DNA of 7,292 bases from Gammaproteobacteria bacterium (lineage in GTDB: Bacteria; Pseudomonadota; Gammaproteobacteria; SZUA-152). This document shows, piece by piece, positions 1 to 5,904 of this stretch (position 1 is the stretch's first letter; each line of letters starts with the position of its first letter). The notes under the pieces were generated by a model. That model ran no database searches, had not been told where the DNA came from, and saw only the letters and a list, made by a program, of their open reading frames with translations. The translations under genes and the position numbers were made by a program. Location of the stretch: contig JAUVNZ010000074.1 in the NCBI GenBank assembly GCA_030599435.1, positions 1 to 7,292 on the forward strand, in the 5' to 3' direction.

Positions 1-1064
1 ACTACTTCGTTAGCATCTTTGTCCATGATGCACATTTCAACGCCGGGGATGGGTAAACCTACCGAGGCGGGTTTGCGCTCGCCATCGATTGGGTTCACAC
101 AGGTTACCGGAGAGCATTCTGTTGGGCCGTCACCTTCATAAATTAATTTACCGAAACGTTTTTCAAAGCGGTCCATTAATGCCTGTGGCATGGCGGCGCC
201 ACCCGAAATACAATAATTGATTGAATCGAATTTTTTTACCTGTTCGTCAGCCATATTGAGTAACACGATGTACATGCTGGGAACACCCATGAAAATAGTC
301 GCTTTGCCATCAGCAATATTATCCATAACCAGTTGTGGTTCAAATTTTGGTACCGGTATAAAACTACAGCCATATAACAACGGTGTTAGCATGCCAACCG
401 TTGCTGCAAAAGCATGAAACATTGGAAGCACCACCAGGAGTCTGTCTTTTCCAGGTTCAATTTTTATTGCTTCCAGTACGCCGCGTGTGTCACAAAGCAG
501 GTTTTGATGGGTTAGCATCGCACCTTTGGGTTTTCCTGTTGTGCCAGATGTGTAGAGGATACAAACGACATCTTCAGCAGGATTGATTTCTGGTTGGGGT
601 TTTTCTGTACTGTTATCCAACAGATCAGACCAGGGGGTATCACTGGTGTCGGATGCTTGCTCCCCAATGACAATGAAGGATTCCAGGCTGGCGACATTGT
701 TTCGAAAATCCGAAACATTTTGTGTGAATGCCTCGTGATATATCAGGGCAGTTACTTCAGCATCATTGAGAATATATTCAATTTCCCCAGGCTTAAGTAG
801 AAGATTGACGGGTAGAACTGTAGCGCCAGTTTTGATGATGCCAAAATAGGCAATGGCAAAAGTATCGGAATTTACACAATAAAGCGCCACGCGGTCACCC
901 GCACGAATACCCTGTGCAGAAAGACCAGCAGCTACCAGGTCGCTGCTGTGATCAAACTCGGAAAAGCTGGTATCACGACCCATAAACTGAATAGCAGTTT
1001 CATCGCCATAGGTTTGGGTTGTTTGCTTGAGTACATCGGGGATGGATTGTAAATTATTGCTCAT
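1..1064 (-). CDS. AMP-dependent acyl-CoA synthetase (long-chain fatty acid-CoA ligase family), C-terminus beyond window
   Basis: This enzyme family activates a carboxylic acid, usually a fatty acid, with ATP to an acyl-adenylate and then transfers it to CoA. I read 354 codons from an ATG at 1064 leftwards to the edge with no stop. Adenylate-forming motifs are clear: the P-loop-like A3 motif YTSGTTGKPKG at residues 171-181, the A4 region PMFHAFA around 214-220, and the A5 motif as GDGPTECSP around 311-319, where many relatives have GYGxTE. The missing part should hold the hinge, the small C-terminal domain and the catalytic lysine. The family is usually about 500-560 aa, so roughly two thirds is present. 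No clear Shine-Dalgarno sequence precedes the ATG, but the protein begins with the usual family N-terminus (IPDVLKQTTQTYGDETAI). It is transcribed divergently from the mgtC-like gene. Exact acyl chain length cannot be told from sequence alone. Confidence 0.93.
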   Translation of the reverse strand, partial: MSNNLQSIPDVLKQTTQTYGDETAIQFMGRDTSFSEFDHSSDLVAAGLSAQGIRAGDRVALYCVNSDTFAIAYFGIIKTGATVLPVNLLLKPGEIEYILNDAEVTALIYHEAFTQNVSDFRNNVASLESFIVIGEQASDTSDTPWSDLLDNSTEKPQPEINPAEDVVCILYTSGTTGKPKGAMLTHQNLLCDTRGVLEAIKIEPGKDRLLVVLPMFHAFAATVGMLTPLLYGCSFIPVPKFEPQLVMDNIADGKATIFMGVPSMYIVLLNMADEQVKKFDSINYCISGGAAMPQALMDRFEKRFGKLIYEGDGPTECSPVTCVNPIDGERKPASVGLPIPGVEMCIMDKDANEV

Positions 1065-1122
1065 CGTAGTGTAGTATCTTGTTTATATTTATTATTAGTA
1101 CAATTATGTATGGTGATTCTAA

Positions 1123-1151
1123 TTCACAGCTTTTGCAAGGATACATATTAT
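1123..1151 (+). promoter_or_regulatory. sigma70-type promoter for the mgtC-mscS operon
   Basis: A -35 box TTCACA (1123-1128, 5/6 to consensus) and a -10 box TATTAT (1146-1151, 5/6) are separated by exactly 17 bases. Transcription would start near 1158, giving a leader of about 65 nt before the ATG at 1223. It lies in the 158-base divergent spacer between the acyl-CoA synthetase and the mgtC-like gene. I found no equally good promoter pointing leftwards. This is prediction from consensus match only. Confidence 0.6.
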
Positions 1152-1222
1152 GCTTGAAGGTGGAGGCGATAGAACAGTCGAGAGTTTTATCAATAGCGTA
1201 ATTCTAAAAATATGGAGTTCTA

Positions 1223-1912
1223 ATGGACGCTGATTATAGTTTGATGGCGTTACGCCTGGGTCTGGCAATGCTGGCTGGCGGGATTATTGGTCTGGAACGA
1301 GCTATGCATGGTCGTGAAGCAGGTTTTCGTACCCATGCGCTGGTTTGTGTTTCATCAAGCTTGTTAATGGTATTGATGGTTTATCAGTGGGAATTGGTGC
1401 CAAAGGAGTTTTTGGATACAGTGCGTGCTGACCCATCGCGTATGGCACAAGGCATTATGACGGGCATTGGTTTTCTGGGTGCCGGAGTCATTATCAAGGA
1501 AGGGTTAACTGTTCGTGGCCTTACTACGGCGGCCTCAATCTGGATGACGGCATCTATAGGTATTGTGATTGGGATGGGGTTATTTTTCCCCGCAATGTTG
1601 GCTACCATTATTACGGTTATTACTCTGTCAGTGTTTCGCTGGTTTGAGGGCATGATACCGGCGCATATGTATGCCAAATTCACAGTGCGTTTTATCCGAG
1701 GGAAAAGTCATGCAGATGAGGAAGCATTGCGGTCACTCATATCTCAACACAATATCAGGTCCTTTGAATCCAGTTATCATCTGATTGATGAAGGAAAGTC
1801 TTTTGAATATGAAATGACGATTCGTACCAGAGATAAGATGAATTTCCGAAATCTTGCCCAGAGCTTAATGGGAATGGATGATGTGCATGAATTCAAAATT
1901 ACACCATGTTGA
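1223..1912 (+). CDS. MgtC/SapB family inner-membrane protein
   Basis: The 229-aa protein matches the MgtC/SapB family. In Salmonella and Mycobacterium MgtC is needed for growth at low Mg2+ and for intramacrophage survival, and Salmonella MgtC acts on the F1Fo ATPase and phosphate uptake. Many environmental relatives are unstudied. Visible hallmarks are GGIIGLERA at residues 19-27 followed by GREAGFRTHAL (30-40), and the family block QGIMTGIGFLGAGVII (76-91) followed by GLTVRGLTTAASIW (94-107). Hydrophobic segments lie near 8-25, 38-54, 76-91, 103-120 and 122-138. A soluble C-terminal domain of about 80 residues follows, as in the longer MgtC proteins. GGAG about six bases before the ATG supports the start. 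The gene is followed after 33 bases by an MscS-type channel, so the two are probably cotranscribed from the promoter at 1123-1151. Role in this organism is inferred from family only. Confidence 0.92.
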   Translation: MDADYSLMALRLGLAMLAGGIIGLERAMHGREAGFRTHALVCVSSSLLMVLMVYQWELVPKEFLDTVRADPSRMAQGIMTGIGFLGAGVIIKEGLTVRGLTTAASIWMTASIGIVIGMGLFFPAMLATIITVITLSVFRWFEGMIPAHMYAKFTVRFIRGKSHADEEALRSLISQHNIRSFESSYHLIDEGKSFEYEMTIRTRDKMNFRNLAQSLMGMDDVHEFKITPC

Positions 1913-1945
1913 TGAATCCTGGAGTAAAGTTGTGGAGTGTAAGTA

Positions 1946-3052
1946 ATGAGCGATAACAAATCCGATCAGGCAAGTATTTTTGGCGAGTTGCTTTCGCCAT
2001 TCCAACCAGCAACGGACCTTCTTGCGGATTACCCAATTATGCTCACGCTGCTGATAATGGTGTTGGCTGTCATTGTTGCCAGTATAAGCACGACTATTGT
2101 TGTTAAAGTGATTGGTCGTTTGGTAAAACGGACGAACGTTCGCTGGGACGATCAGCTTATAGCGGCTTTTCATAAGCCTTTGTTCTGGAGTGTGGTGTTC
2201 ATCGGTCTGGTATTGGCTGTTGAGCCGTTGGGTTTGCCTCCGACAGCAGAAAATCTTTTACAGTCTATTATTGCCACCACATTGGTTGTTATCTGGACGA
2301 GTTTTTTGCTGCGTTTTATTCGTATCGTGTTACGTGCCATGAGCCGAAGCGCTCGTGAACATTCTATGGTGCGCCCGCAGACACAACCTCTGTTTGAAAA
2401 CCTGGGCTTTATCATAATTCTGGCAATTGCGATCTATTTGATGTTCAGGGCGTGGGATGTTGATATGACCGCCTGGTTGGCATCAGCAGGCGTGGTTGGT
2501 ATCGCTGTGGGTTTTGCCGCCAAAGACACTTTGGCAAATCTTTTTTCTGGCGTTTTTATTCTTGCCGACGCCCCGTATAAAATCGGTGATTACATAGTGC
2601 TCGATAGTGGGGATCGCGGCAAGGTTACACACATTGGTATTCGTAGTACTCGCTTACTTACACGCGGGGATGTAGAAATCACCATTCCTAATTCTATTAT
2701 GGGCAATACGCGTGTGATCAATGAGTCTGGAGGTCCATATGAAAAATATCGTATTCAAGTCAGTGTTGGTGTGGCCTATGGGTCGGATATTGATCAGGTA
2801 AAGGACGTGCTCATGGAAATTGCGATCAAAGAACCTCAGGTGTGTGACGATCCAGAACCGAGGGTGAGGTTCCGCATGTTTGGCGCTTCCAGTCTGGATA
2901 TCGATTTATTGTGTTGGACAGAGACTCCAGAAGTGCGTGGTCGTGTTCTGGATATTCTTAATACGACTATCTATAAGCGCTTTAATGCAGAGGGAATCGA
3001 AATCCCATACAGCAAACAAGATATATACATAAAGGAAATGCCGGGCAGGTGA
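1946..3052 (+). CDS. MscS-family mechanosensitive channel, YnaI-like with five predicted membrane helices
   Basis: This is a small-conductance mechanosensitive channel, an inner-membrane homoheptamer in characterised relatives, which opens under membrane tension to release solutes on osmotic downshock. At 368 aa it is longer than E. coli MscS (286 aa) and close to YnaI (343 aa). Hydrophobic helices lie near residues 31-53, 79-96, 106-128, 152-169 and 176-205. The last is the pore helix, with the family pattern AGVVGIAVGFAAKDTLANLF at 181-200 and SG at 201-202. The kink position equivalent to MscS Gly113 is Asp194. The beta domain follows (IGDYI, GKVTHIGIRSTRL, then the IPNS signature at 247-250), and the C-terminal alpha/beta vestibule ends with IEIPYSKQDIYIKE. 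GGAG eight bases before the ATG supports the start. It forms an operon with the upstream mgtC-like gene and ends 8 bases from a convergent RNase gene. Confidence 0.94.
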   Translation: MSDNKSDQASIFGELLSPFQPATDLLADYPIMLTLLIMVLAVIVASISTTIVVKVIGRLVKRTNVRWDDQLIAAFHKPLFWSVVFIGLVLAVEPLGLPPTAENLLQSIIATTLVVIWTSFLLRFIRIVLRAMSRSAREHSMVRPQTQPLFENLGFIIILAIAIYLMFRAWDVDMTAWLASAGVVGIAVGFAAKDTLANLFSGVFILADAPYKIGDYIVLDSGDRGKVTHIGIRSTRLLTRGDVEITIPNSIMGNTRVINESGGPYEKYRIQVSVGVAYGSDIDQVKDVLMEIAIKEPQVCDDPEPRVRFRMFGASSLDIDLLCWTETPEVRGRVLDILNTTIYKRFNAEGIEIPYSKQDIYIKEMPGR

Positions 3053-3060
3053 TGCCACGC

Positions 3061-3516
3061 TTAGTTAGGCTTTTCCCAGTATTCCAGTTTCTCGCGCATA
3101 CGCTGCACATGTCCGCCCGACCAGTAGATTCGTTTGCAGTCAGGGCATTGGAAGAGCGGGCCATCCCTAACATCATTTGGAACCGAAGCCTCTGTGACAT
3201 CTTCTATTCTGATGAGCAGGGTATTACAAAGCAGACAACGTGAAAATGGCTGGTATAACCAGTTGATCGAGGTTTTTTCTTTCAGGAATTTTGCGCAGTT
3301 ATCTGTACCAGTGCAATGAAGTAGACGCACCGTATCGCTAGCATTGCGAAATTCCATCAGTTTGTTGTCGCGTGTAATTAGCAATCGTTTTGAAATGCGT
3401 GCTTGCCGAATCAGTTCCCGGTCGGTTTCACCATCTTTGGCAATTTCGGTGTCGTAACCCGCTGCACGCAACCACTTGGCAAGTCCCTTGAGCATCTCAT
3501 CGCAGAGAAATTTCAT
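3061..3516 (-). CDS. Mut7-C family RNase (PIN-like domain plus zinc ribbon)
   Basis: The 151-aa protein has the full layout of the Mut7-C family, named after the C-terminal domain of C. elegans MUT-7 and related to PIN nucleases. The N-terminal half starts with FLCDEMLKGLAKWLRAAGYD, giving the first acidic residues (Asp6, Glu7), then TDRELI (Asp32) and LLITRD (Asp50), which are the likely metal-binding acids. The C-terminal half is a zinc ribbon: CLLC at 94-97 and CPDC at 124-127, followed by the family signature YWSGGH (131-136) and RM. Bacterial members are thought to be ribonucleases, but targets are unknown. It is transcribed convergently with the mscS gene; the coding regions are only 8 bases apart and no terminator fits between them. 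Upstream is the terminator of a cold-shock gene, so it either has its own promoter or depends on read-through. The Shine-Dalgarno sequence is weak. Confidence 0.9.
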   Translation of the reverse strand: MKFLCDEMLKGLAKWLRAAGYDTEIAKDGETDRELIRQARISKRLLITRDNKLMEFRNASDTVRLLHCTGTDNCAKFLKEKTSINWLYQPFSRCLLCNTLLIRIEDVTEASVPNDVRDGPLFQCPDCKRIYWSGGHVQRMREKLEYWEKPN

Positions 3517-3553
3517 AGCCTACTTATTATCATTTATTAAAAACTGCTGGCCC

Positions 3554-3590
3554 AAAAAGCAAGAACCCCGCCGAATGGCAGGGTTCTTTT
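3554..3590 (-). terminator. intrinsic terminator of the downstream cold-shock gene (3613-3816)
   Basis: A 12-bp hairpin (arms 3561-3572 and 3577-3588, one G-T pair when read on the minus strand, 4-base loop GAAT on the plus strand) is followed on the minus strand by GCTTTTT. It starts 24 bases after the stop codon of the cold-shock gene at 3613-3816. The plus-strand side has only a short T run (TTTTATTAG), so rightward activity would be weaker. Leaky termination would let this transcript reach the Mut7-C gene. Confidence 0.88.
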
Positions 3591-3612
3591 ATTAGCTCTA
3601 GTAGTTCTGAAA

Positions 3613-3816
3613 TTATTCAGGAACGACGTTTGCAGCGGCAGGACCCTTAGGACCTTCTTCTGTATCAAAGCTAACTTTTTGGCCTTCTTTCAGAGTTTTG
3701 AAACCGTCGCCCTGAATAGCATTGAAATGAACAAACAAGTCATCTCCGCCATCATCCGGTGCGATAAATCCAAAACCTTTAGAATCGTTAAACCATTTCA
3801 CTGTACCTGATGCCAT
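3613..3816 (-). CDS. CspA-family cold-shock protein (first of two paralogs)
   Basis: This 67-aa protein is a single cold-shock domain: a five-stranded OB-fold that binds single-stranded RNA and DNA and melts RNA structure as an RNA chaperone. It has the N-terminal [11 protein letters not shown]1 as KGFGFIAP (13-20), RNP2 as LFVHF (27-31), and the family ending [10 protein letters not shown]. Length is typical of the CspA family. A purine-rich ribosome site, GAGAAGG, lies about 8 bases before the ATG. It is 73% identical by hand count (49 of 67) to the second paralog at 4817-5020. It has its own terminator and a predicted leader of about 150 nt, the arrangement known for cold-inducible cspA, where the long leader controls mRNA stability and translation. 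Whether this copy is cold-induced or constitutive cannot be told from the coding sequence. Confidence 0.97.
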   Translation of the reverse strand: MASGTVKWFNDSKGFGFIAPDDGGDDLFVHFNAIQGDGFKTLKEGQKVSFDTEEGPKGPAAANVVPE

Positions 3817-3968
3817 CTTATTTACCTTCTCTCTTTATACAATTAAACAATAAATCTTAACTATAGATCACAATCCATAGATCTTAAGAATGGTTTTGCA
3901 GGCAGATCTGTAATGCCTGGGTGAACTGGATTTTTCGATCAAGAACCGCCAACGCCAAAAGCTGCTGC
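3817..3968 (-). promoter_or_regulatory. long 5' leader of the first cold-shock gene, candidate thermosensing UTR
   Basis: If transcription starts from the -10 box at 3976-3981, the leader is about 152 nt, close to the 159 nt of E. coli cspA. It contains a 6-bp hairpin (CAGGCA 3899-3904 with TGCCTG 3914-3919, 9-base loop), two copies of ATCTTAA (3854-3860, 3881-3887), two of ATAGATC (3863-3869, 3877-3883) and two AGATCT palindromes (3879-3884, 3904-3909). Such repeats permit alternative pairings near the ribosome site. A thermoswitch role is inference from the cspA precedent; I did not find an obvious E. coli-type cold box. Confidence 0.45.
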
Positions 3969-3975
3969 AGCGCAT

Positions 3976-3981
3976 ATTATA
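3976..3981 (-). promoter_or_regulatory. -10 box of the predicted promoter for the first cold-shock gene
   Basis: A perfect TATAAT on the minus strand occurs in the context GGCTATAATATGCG, preceded upstream by an A-rich run (AAAGAAAAAAAGG) that could serve as an UP-like element. No convincing -35 hexamer lies 16-18 bases upstream. The position is supported mainly by the perfect -10 and by the leader length it yields. Confidence 0.5.
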
Positions 3982-4046
3982 GCCTTTTTTTCTTTGATTG
4001 CTATGTTCTGAGCGTTGTTAAGCTACTGATTTTGCTGGTCTAGCCG

Positions 4047-4565
4047 TTAGCTGAGAATGCGTTTTGCCTTCCAGTAGTGTTTTTTCCAGTAGGATGAGCC
4101 TAGATTTGATTGCATAACGCCCCGGGATGTAGAGGCATGGATGAAGTTGCCTCTGCCTATATAAATCCCTACGTGCCGTACTCTGCGGCTAGTTTTGAAG
4201 AACACCAGGTCTCCAAATTCCAGGTTTTTTTGCGAGATATTTTTTCCGGCTTTTGCAAGAAGATACGTCGTCCGTGGGATTTTTCTGGCGAAGACATCTC
4301 GATAAGTAACTTGTACAAAACCAGAGCAATCAATGCCTCGTTTGCTGAGGCCGCCGAGCCTGTAGGGGGCTCTGTGCCAGCTGCGGAAATGTTTAGCCAG
4401 CCGTTTCTGGGTTCTGGTTTGTTTCTTTGATTCAGGAAAAAGCGCGCTGTTTTTAGCGATGGAATGACTGCGTTTAGGTGTTGATGAGCAGCCACTGATA
4501 GCTAATAGCCCAGCAAGTATGGCTATTACAACGGTAGTTCTGAGAAATGAGTATTTCGAAAACAT
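4047..4565 (-). CDS. NlpC/P60 family lipoprotein, predicted murein endopeptidase (MepS/Spr-like)
   Basis: The 172-aa precursor has a lipoprotein signal: a short basic start, a hydrophobic stretch at residues 10-24 and a lipobox LAISGC with the lipidated Cys26. The next residue is Ser, so sorting to the outer membrane is expected. A basic linker follows, then an NlpC/P60 cysteine peptidase domain from about residue 54: catalytic Cys80 in GIDCSGFVQ, His131 in RHVGIYIG, and His143 in FIHAS as the third residue. Characterised relatives such as E. coli MepS/Spr and NlpC cleave peptide stems or cross-links in peptidoglycan; the exact bond cut here is not predictable. Only the plain domain is present, with no SH3 or LysM modules. 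The ATG lacks a clear Shine-Dalgarno sequence, but no better in-frame start lies upstream and the signal peptide fits this one. The 203 bases upstream to the csp terminator are non-coding, with only a weak GGCCTA/TAGGCC hairpin and no clear promoter. Confidence 0.92.
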   Translation of the reverse strand: MFSKYSFLRTTVVIAILAGLLAISGCSSTPKRSHSIAKNSALFPESKKQTRTQKRLAKHFRSWHRAPYRLGGLSKRGIDCSGFVQVTYRDVFARKIPRTTYLLAKAGKNISQKNLEFGDLVFFKTSRRVRHVGIYIGRGNFIHASTSRGVMQSNLGSSYWKKHYWKAKRILS

Positions 4566-4768
4566 AGGGTTTCTGGCTTGCCTGTTTATTTCAGTTTTGA
4601 GTTCACCTCGGAGCTAAAACTGTTGCGTGGTGCGAGTTAACGATGAAAGCCCCTTAGGTAGGTTTTCGGCGCGTGATGGCCTAACTTGAGGTTTGTAGGC
4701 CGGTGGGAGGGTTGGAAATGCTAGATTGGCGGGCCACCTGGGATAACCTGAAATAAATACAAACCCAT

Positions 4769-4795
4769 AAAAAAACCCCGATAAATCGGGGTTTT
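4769..4795 (-). terminator. intrinsic terminator of the second cold-shock gene
   Basis: The arms CCCCGAT (4776-4782) and ATCGGGG (4785-4791) form a compact hairpin, extended by A-T pairs, and on the minus strand it is followed by seven T residues (4769-4775). It begins about 22 bases after the stop codon of the cold-shock gene at 4817-5020. Flanking A and T runs on both sides mean it could also work rightwards. Confidence 0.9.
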
Positions 4796-4816
4796 AGCAC
4801 TGAATTTCTTCAGAAT

Positions 4817-5020
4817 TTATCCGGCTGTTACGTTTGCAGCCTGAGGGCCTTTCGGTCCTTGTTGAAGCTCAAAAGTCACCTTTTGATTTTCCGCCAGAGT
4901 TTTGAATCCACCACCCTGAATTGCGCTGAAATGCACAAATACGTCTTCGCCGCCATCGTCCTGGGCGATAAAGCCAAAGCCTTTGGATTCGTTAAACCAT
5001 TTTACTGTTCCTGTTGCCAT
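4817..5020 (-). CDS. CspA-family cold-shock protein (second paralog)
   Basis: A 67-aa single cold-shock-domain protein with [11 protein letters not shown]1 KGFGFIAQ (13-20), RNP2 VFVHF (27-31) and the ending [10 protein letters not shown]. It is expected to bind single-stranded RNA and act as an RNA chaperone. It differs from the paralog at 3613-3816 at 18 positions, clustered at 43-54 and at the last three residues. Residues 51-54 are ELQQ here against DTEE in the other, so this copy is less acidic. A ribosome site GGTAGGA sits about 7 bases before the ATG. It has its own strong terminator, so it is a separate transcription unit from the NlpC/P60 gene between the two paralogs. The start site is not evident; upstream lies a non-coding stretch that probably includes a leader. 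Confidence 0.97.
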   Translation of the reverse strand: MATGTVKWFNESKGFGFIAQDDGGEDVFVHFSAIQGGGFKTLAENQKVTFELQQGPKGPQAANVTAG

Positions 5021-5390
5021 AATCTTTTCCTACCTTGTTCATTTATCAAATGTTTATCAACTATTAACTGCTGGCGTGCTTCAAAAAGAGATTGGGTCGA
5101 TGGTGTAGCAGGGGGCTTTTTCTTATATCCATTTGATATTCGAACCCGATGTACGCGGCCTGATCTGCCTCAGTGAGACTGCAGCCAAGCGATGTTAACC
5201 GAATCCGCATGGGGATGCCAATACTAACCACCGTTAGATATTGAGGTTTCTCTCTTAATCATGCGTTGGATAAAGGCATCAAGATTGTCTGGATGTGGCT
5301 GGTTTGAAAAAGATGCCAATTAAAGCATATAAATCAATCAGTTAAAGAGTCAGTAAGAGACTTTAGTCGTGCAGCAAGCTGATATTTTGG
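5021..5390. other. 370-base intergenic region between the second cold-shock gene and the glutaredoxin gene
   Basis: No family-recognisable gene is present. The part next to the cold-shock gene is AT-rich and probably includes its 5' leader. A possible minus-strand -10 box, TATAAG, lies at 5122-5127 but has no good -35. A 48-codon reading frame runs on the minus strand from an ATG at 5210 to TAA at 5064, without a clear ribosome site (see findings). A GGTTCGAA string near 5137-5145 on the minus strand resembles a tRNA T-loop, but the flanking bases do not form a T-stem. The part next to the glutaredoxin stop shows no convincing terminator. Confidence 0.6.
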
Positions 5391-5648
5391 TCAGGACTCA
5401 ACCAGGTTGTCTAAATCACCATCCATATGCAGTTCGGTGAGCTCGCTGAAACCTCCGATCCATTTACCGCTTATGCTTATTTGTGGAACTGTGCGGGCGT
5501 TGTTACTAATCTCCAACATCTCACGTAAGGCACCGTTATCGTTATCAACGCGGGCTTCCTCATAGGGAATCTGCCACTTGGTGAGCAGCGATTTGGCCTT
5601 TTCGCAGATTGGGCAGGTACCGGTACTGTAGATTTTGACTTGAGCCAT
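5391..5648 (-). CDS. grxC: glutaredoxin 3-type dithiol glutaredoxin
   Basis: The 85-aa protein is a single glutaredoxin fold in the cytoplasm. It reduces disulfides and glutathione-mixed disulfides using glutathione. The dithiol active site is CPIC at residues 12-15 (after STGT), the cis-proline motif is TVPQI at 53-57, and the glutathione-binding GG pair is in IGGFSEL (64-70). The C-terminus HMDGDLDNLV matches the GrxC family ending. Length fits E. coli Grx3 (about 83 aa). The usual class I site is CPYC; Ile in the third position is a variant. GAGAG about 8 bases before the ATG is a fair ribosome site. It is transcribed divergently from the GAF gene, with a 256-base spacer holding an inverted repeat and a palindrome. 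In many proteobacteria grxC lies next to secB or a rhodanese gene; neither is present here. Confidence 0.93.
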   Translation of the reverse strand: MAQVKIYSTGTCPICEKAKSLLTKWQIPYEEARVDNDNGALREMLEISNNARTVPQISISGKWIGGFSELTELHMDGDLDNLVES

Positions 5649-5763
5649 ATTATTACTCTCTGCTACGGGGTGGTTCGTAGGTTATGAAAAGGCGGACTAG
5701 ATTGTACATAAACTGGTAAAGCTGAACCATTTATTGATTCGGAGCGTTATGTTATGTGAGATA

Positions 5764-5794
5764 CGGCACATTTTACTTCTGGCTGATTGTGCCG
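5764..5794. repeat. inverted repeat in the grxC-GAF divergent spacer
   Basis: CGGCACA (5764-5770) and TGTGCCG (5788-5794) are perfect 7-base inverted arms around a 17-base spacer. It lies near the middle of the spacer, about 115 bases from each start codon. It could be a split operator or a hairpin; the spacer is long for a terminator and no T run follows. Confidence 0.5.
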
Positions 5795-5800
5795 ATAGGG

Positions 5801-5812
5801 GCTAATATTAGC
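5801..5812. promoter_or_regulatory. perfect 12-base palindrome, possible operator
   Basis: GCTAATATTAGC is a perfect palindrome six bases to the right of the CGGCACA/TGTGCCG inverted repeat and about 90 bases before the GAF start codon. A -10-like TATAAA lies at 5835-5840, so a regulator bound here would sit at or just upstream of a GAF promoter. Function is inferred from position and symmetry only. Confidence 0.35.
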
Positions 5813-5904
5813 GAAATAGTAATAGAAAATACCGTATAAAATCATCCAATTACAATTTAAATAACAATTTTCATAACAGCTTTAATTAGAACAAGGATTG
5901 AGAA

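Noticed and set aside
1150..1233. A 27-codon frame (ATG at 1150) overlapping the mgtC start, reminiscent of the Mg2+-sensing leader peptides of Salmonella mgtC.
   Set aside because: Its ATG overlaps the predicted -10 box, so the transcript from that promoter would start after it, and it has no clear ribosome site.
1384..1683. A 99-codon minus-strand frame inside the mgtC-like gene.
   Set aside because: It is fully antisense to a strongly supported membrane protein gene and has no family features.
4110..4495. Frames of over 100 codons on both strands overlapping the NlpC/P60 gene.
   Set aside because: The NlpC/P60 frame has a lipobox and all catalytic residues; the others are shadows with no recognisable motifs.
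4640..4740. GGCCTA/TAGGCC and GGTGG/CCACC inverted repeats in the spacer before the NlpC/P60 gene.
   Set aside because: Stems are five to six pairs with large loops and no accompanying T run or promoter, within what random sequence gives.
5134..5150. GGGTTCGAAT on the minus strand, like a tRNA T-loop.
   Set aside because: Flanking bases do not form a T-stem and no acceptor, D or anticodon arms are seen.
4859..5176. A 105-codon plus-strand frame over the second cold-shock gene and its leader.
   Set aside because: It is mostly antisense to the conserved Csp coding sequence and shows no domain.
5336..5375. A possible hairpin (AAAGTC...GACTTT-like) after the glutaredoxin stop.
   Set aside because: Only four to five pairs form and there is no proper T run, so it is not a convincing terminator.
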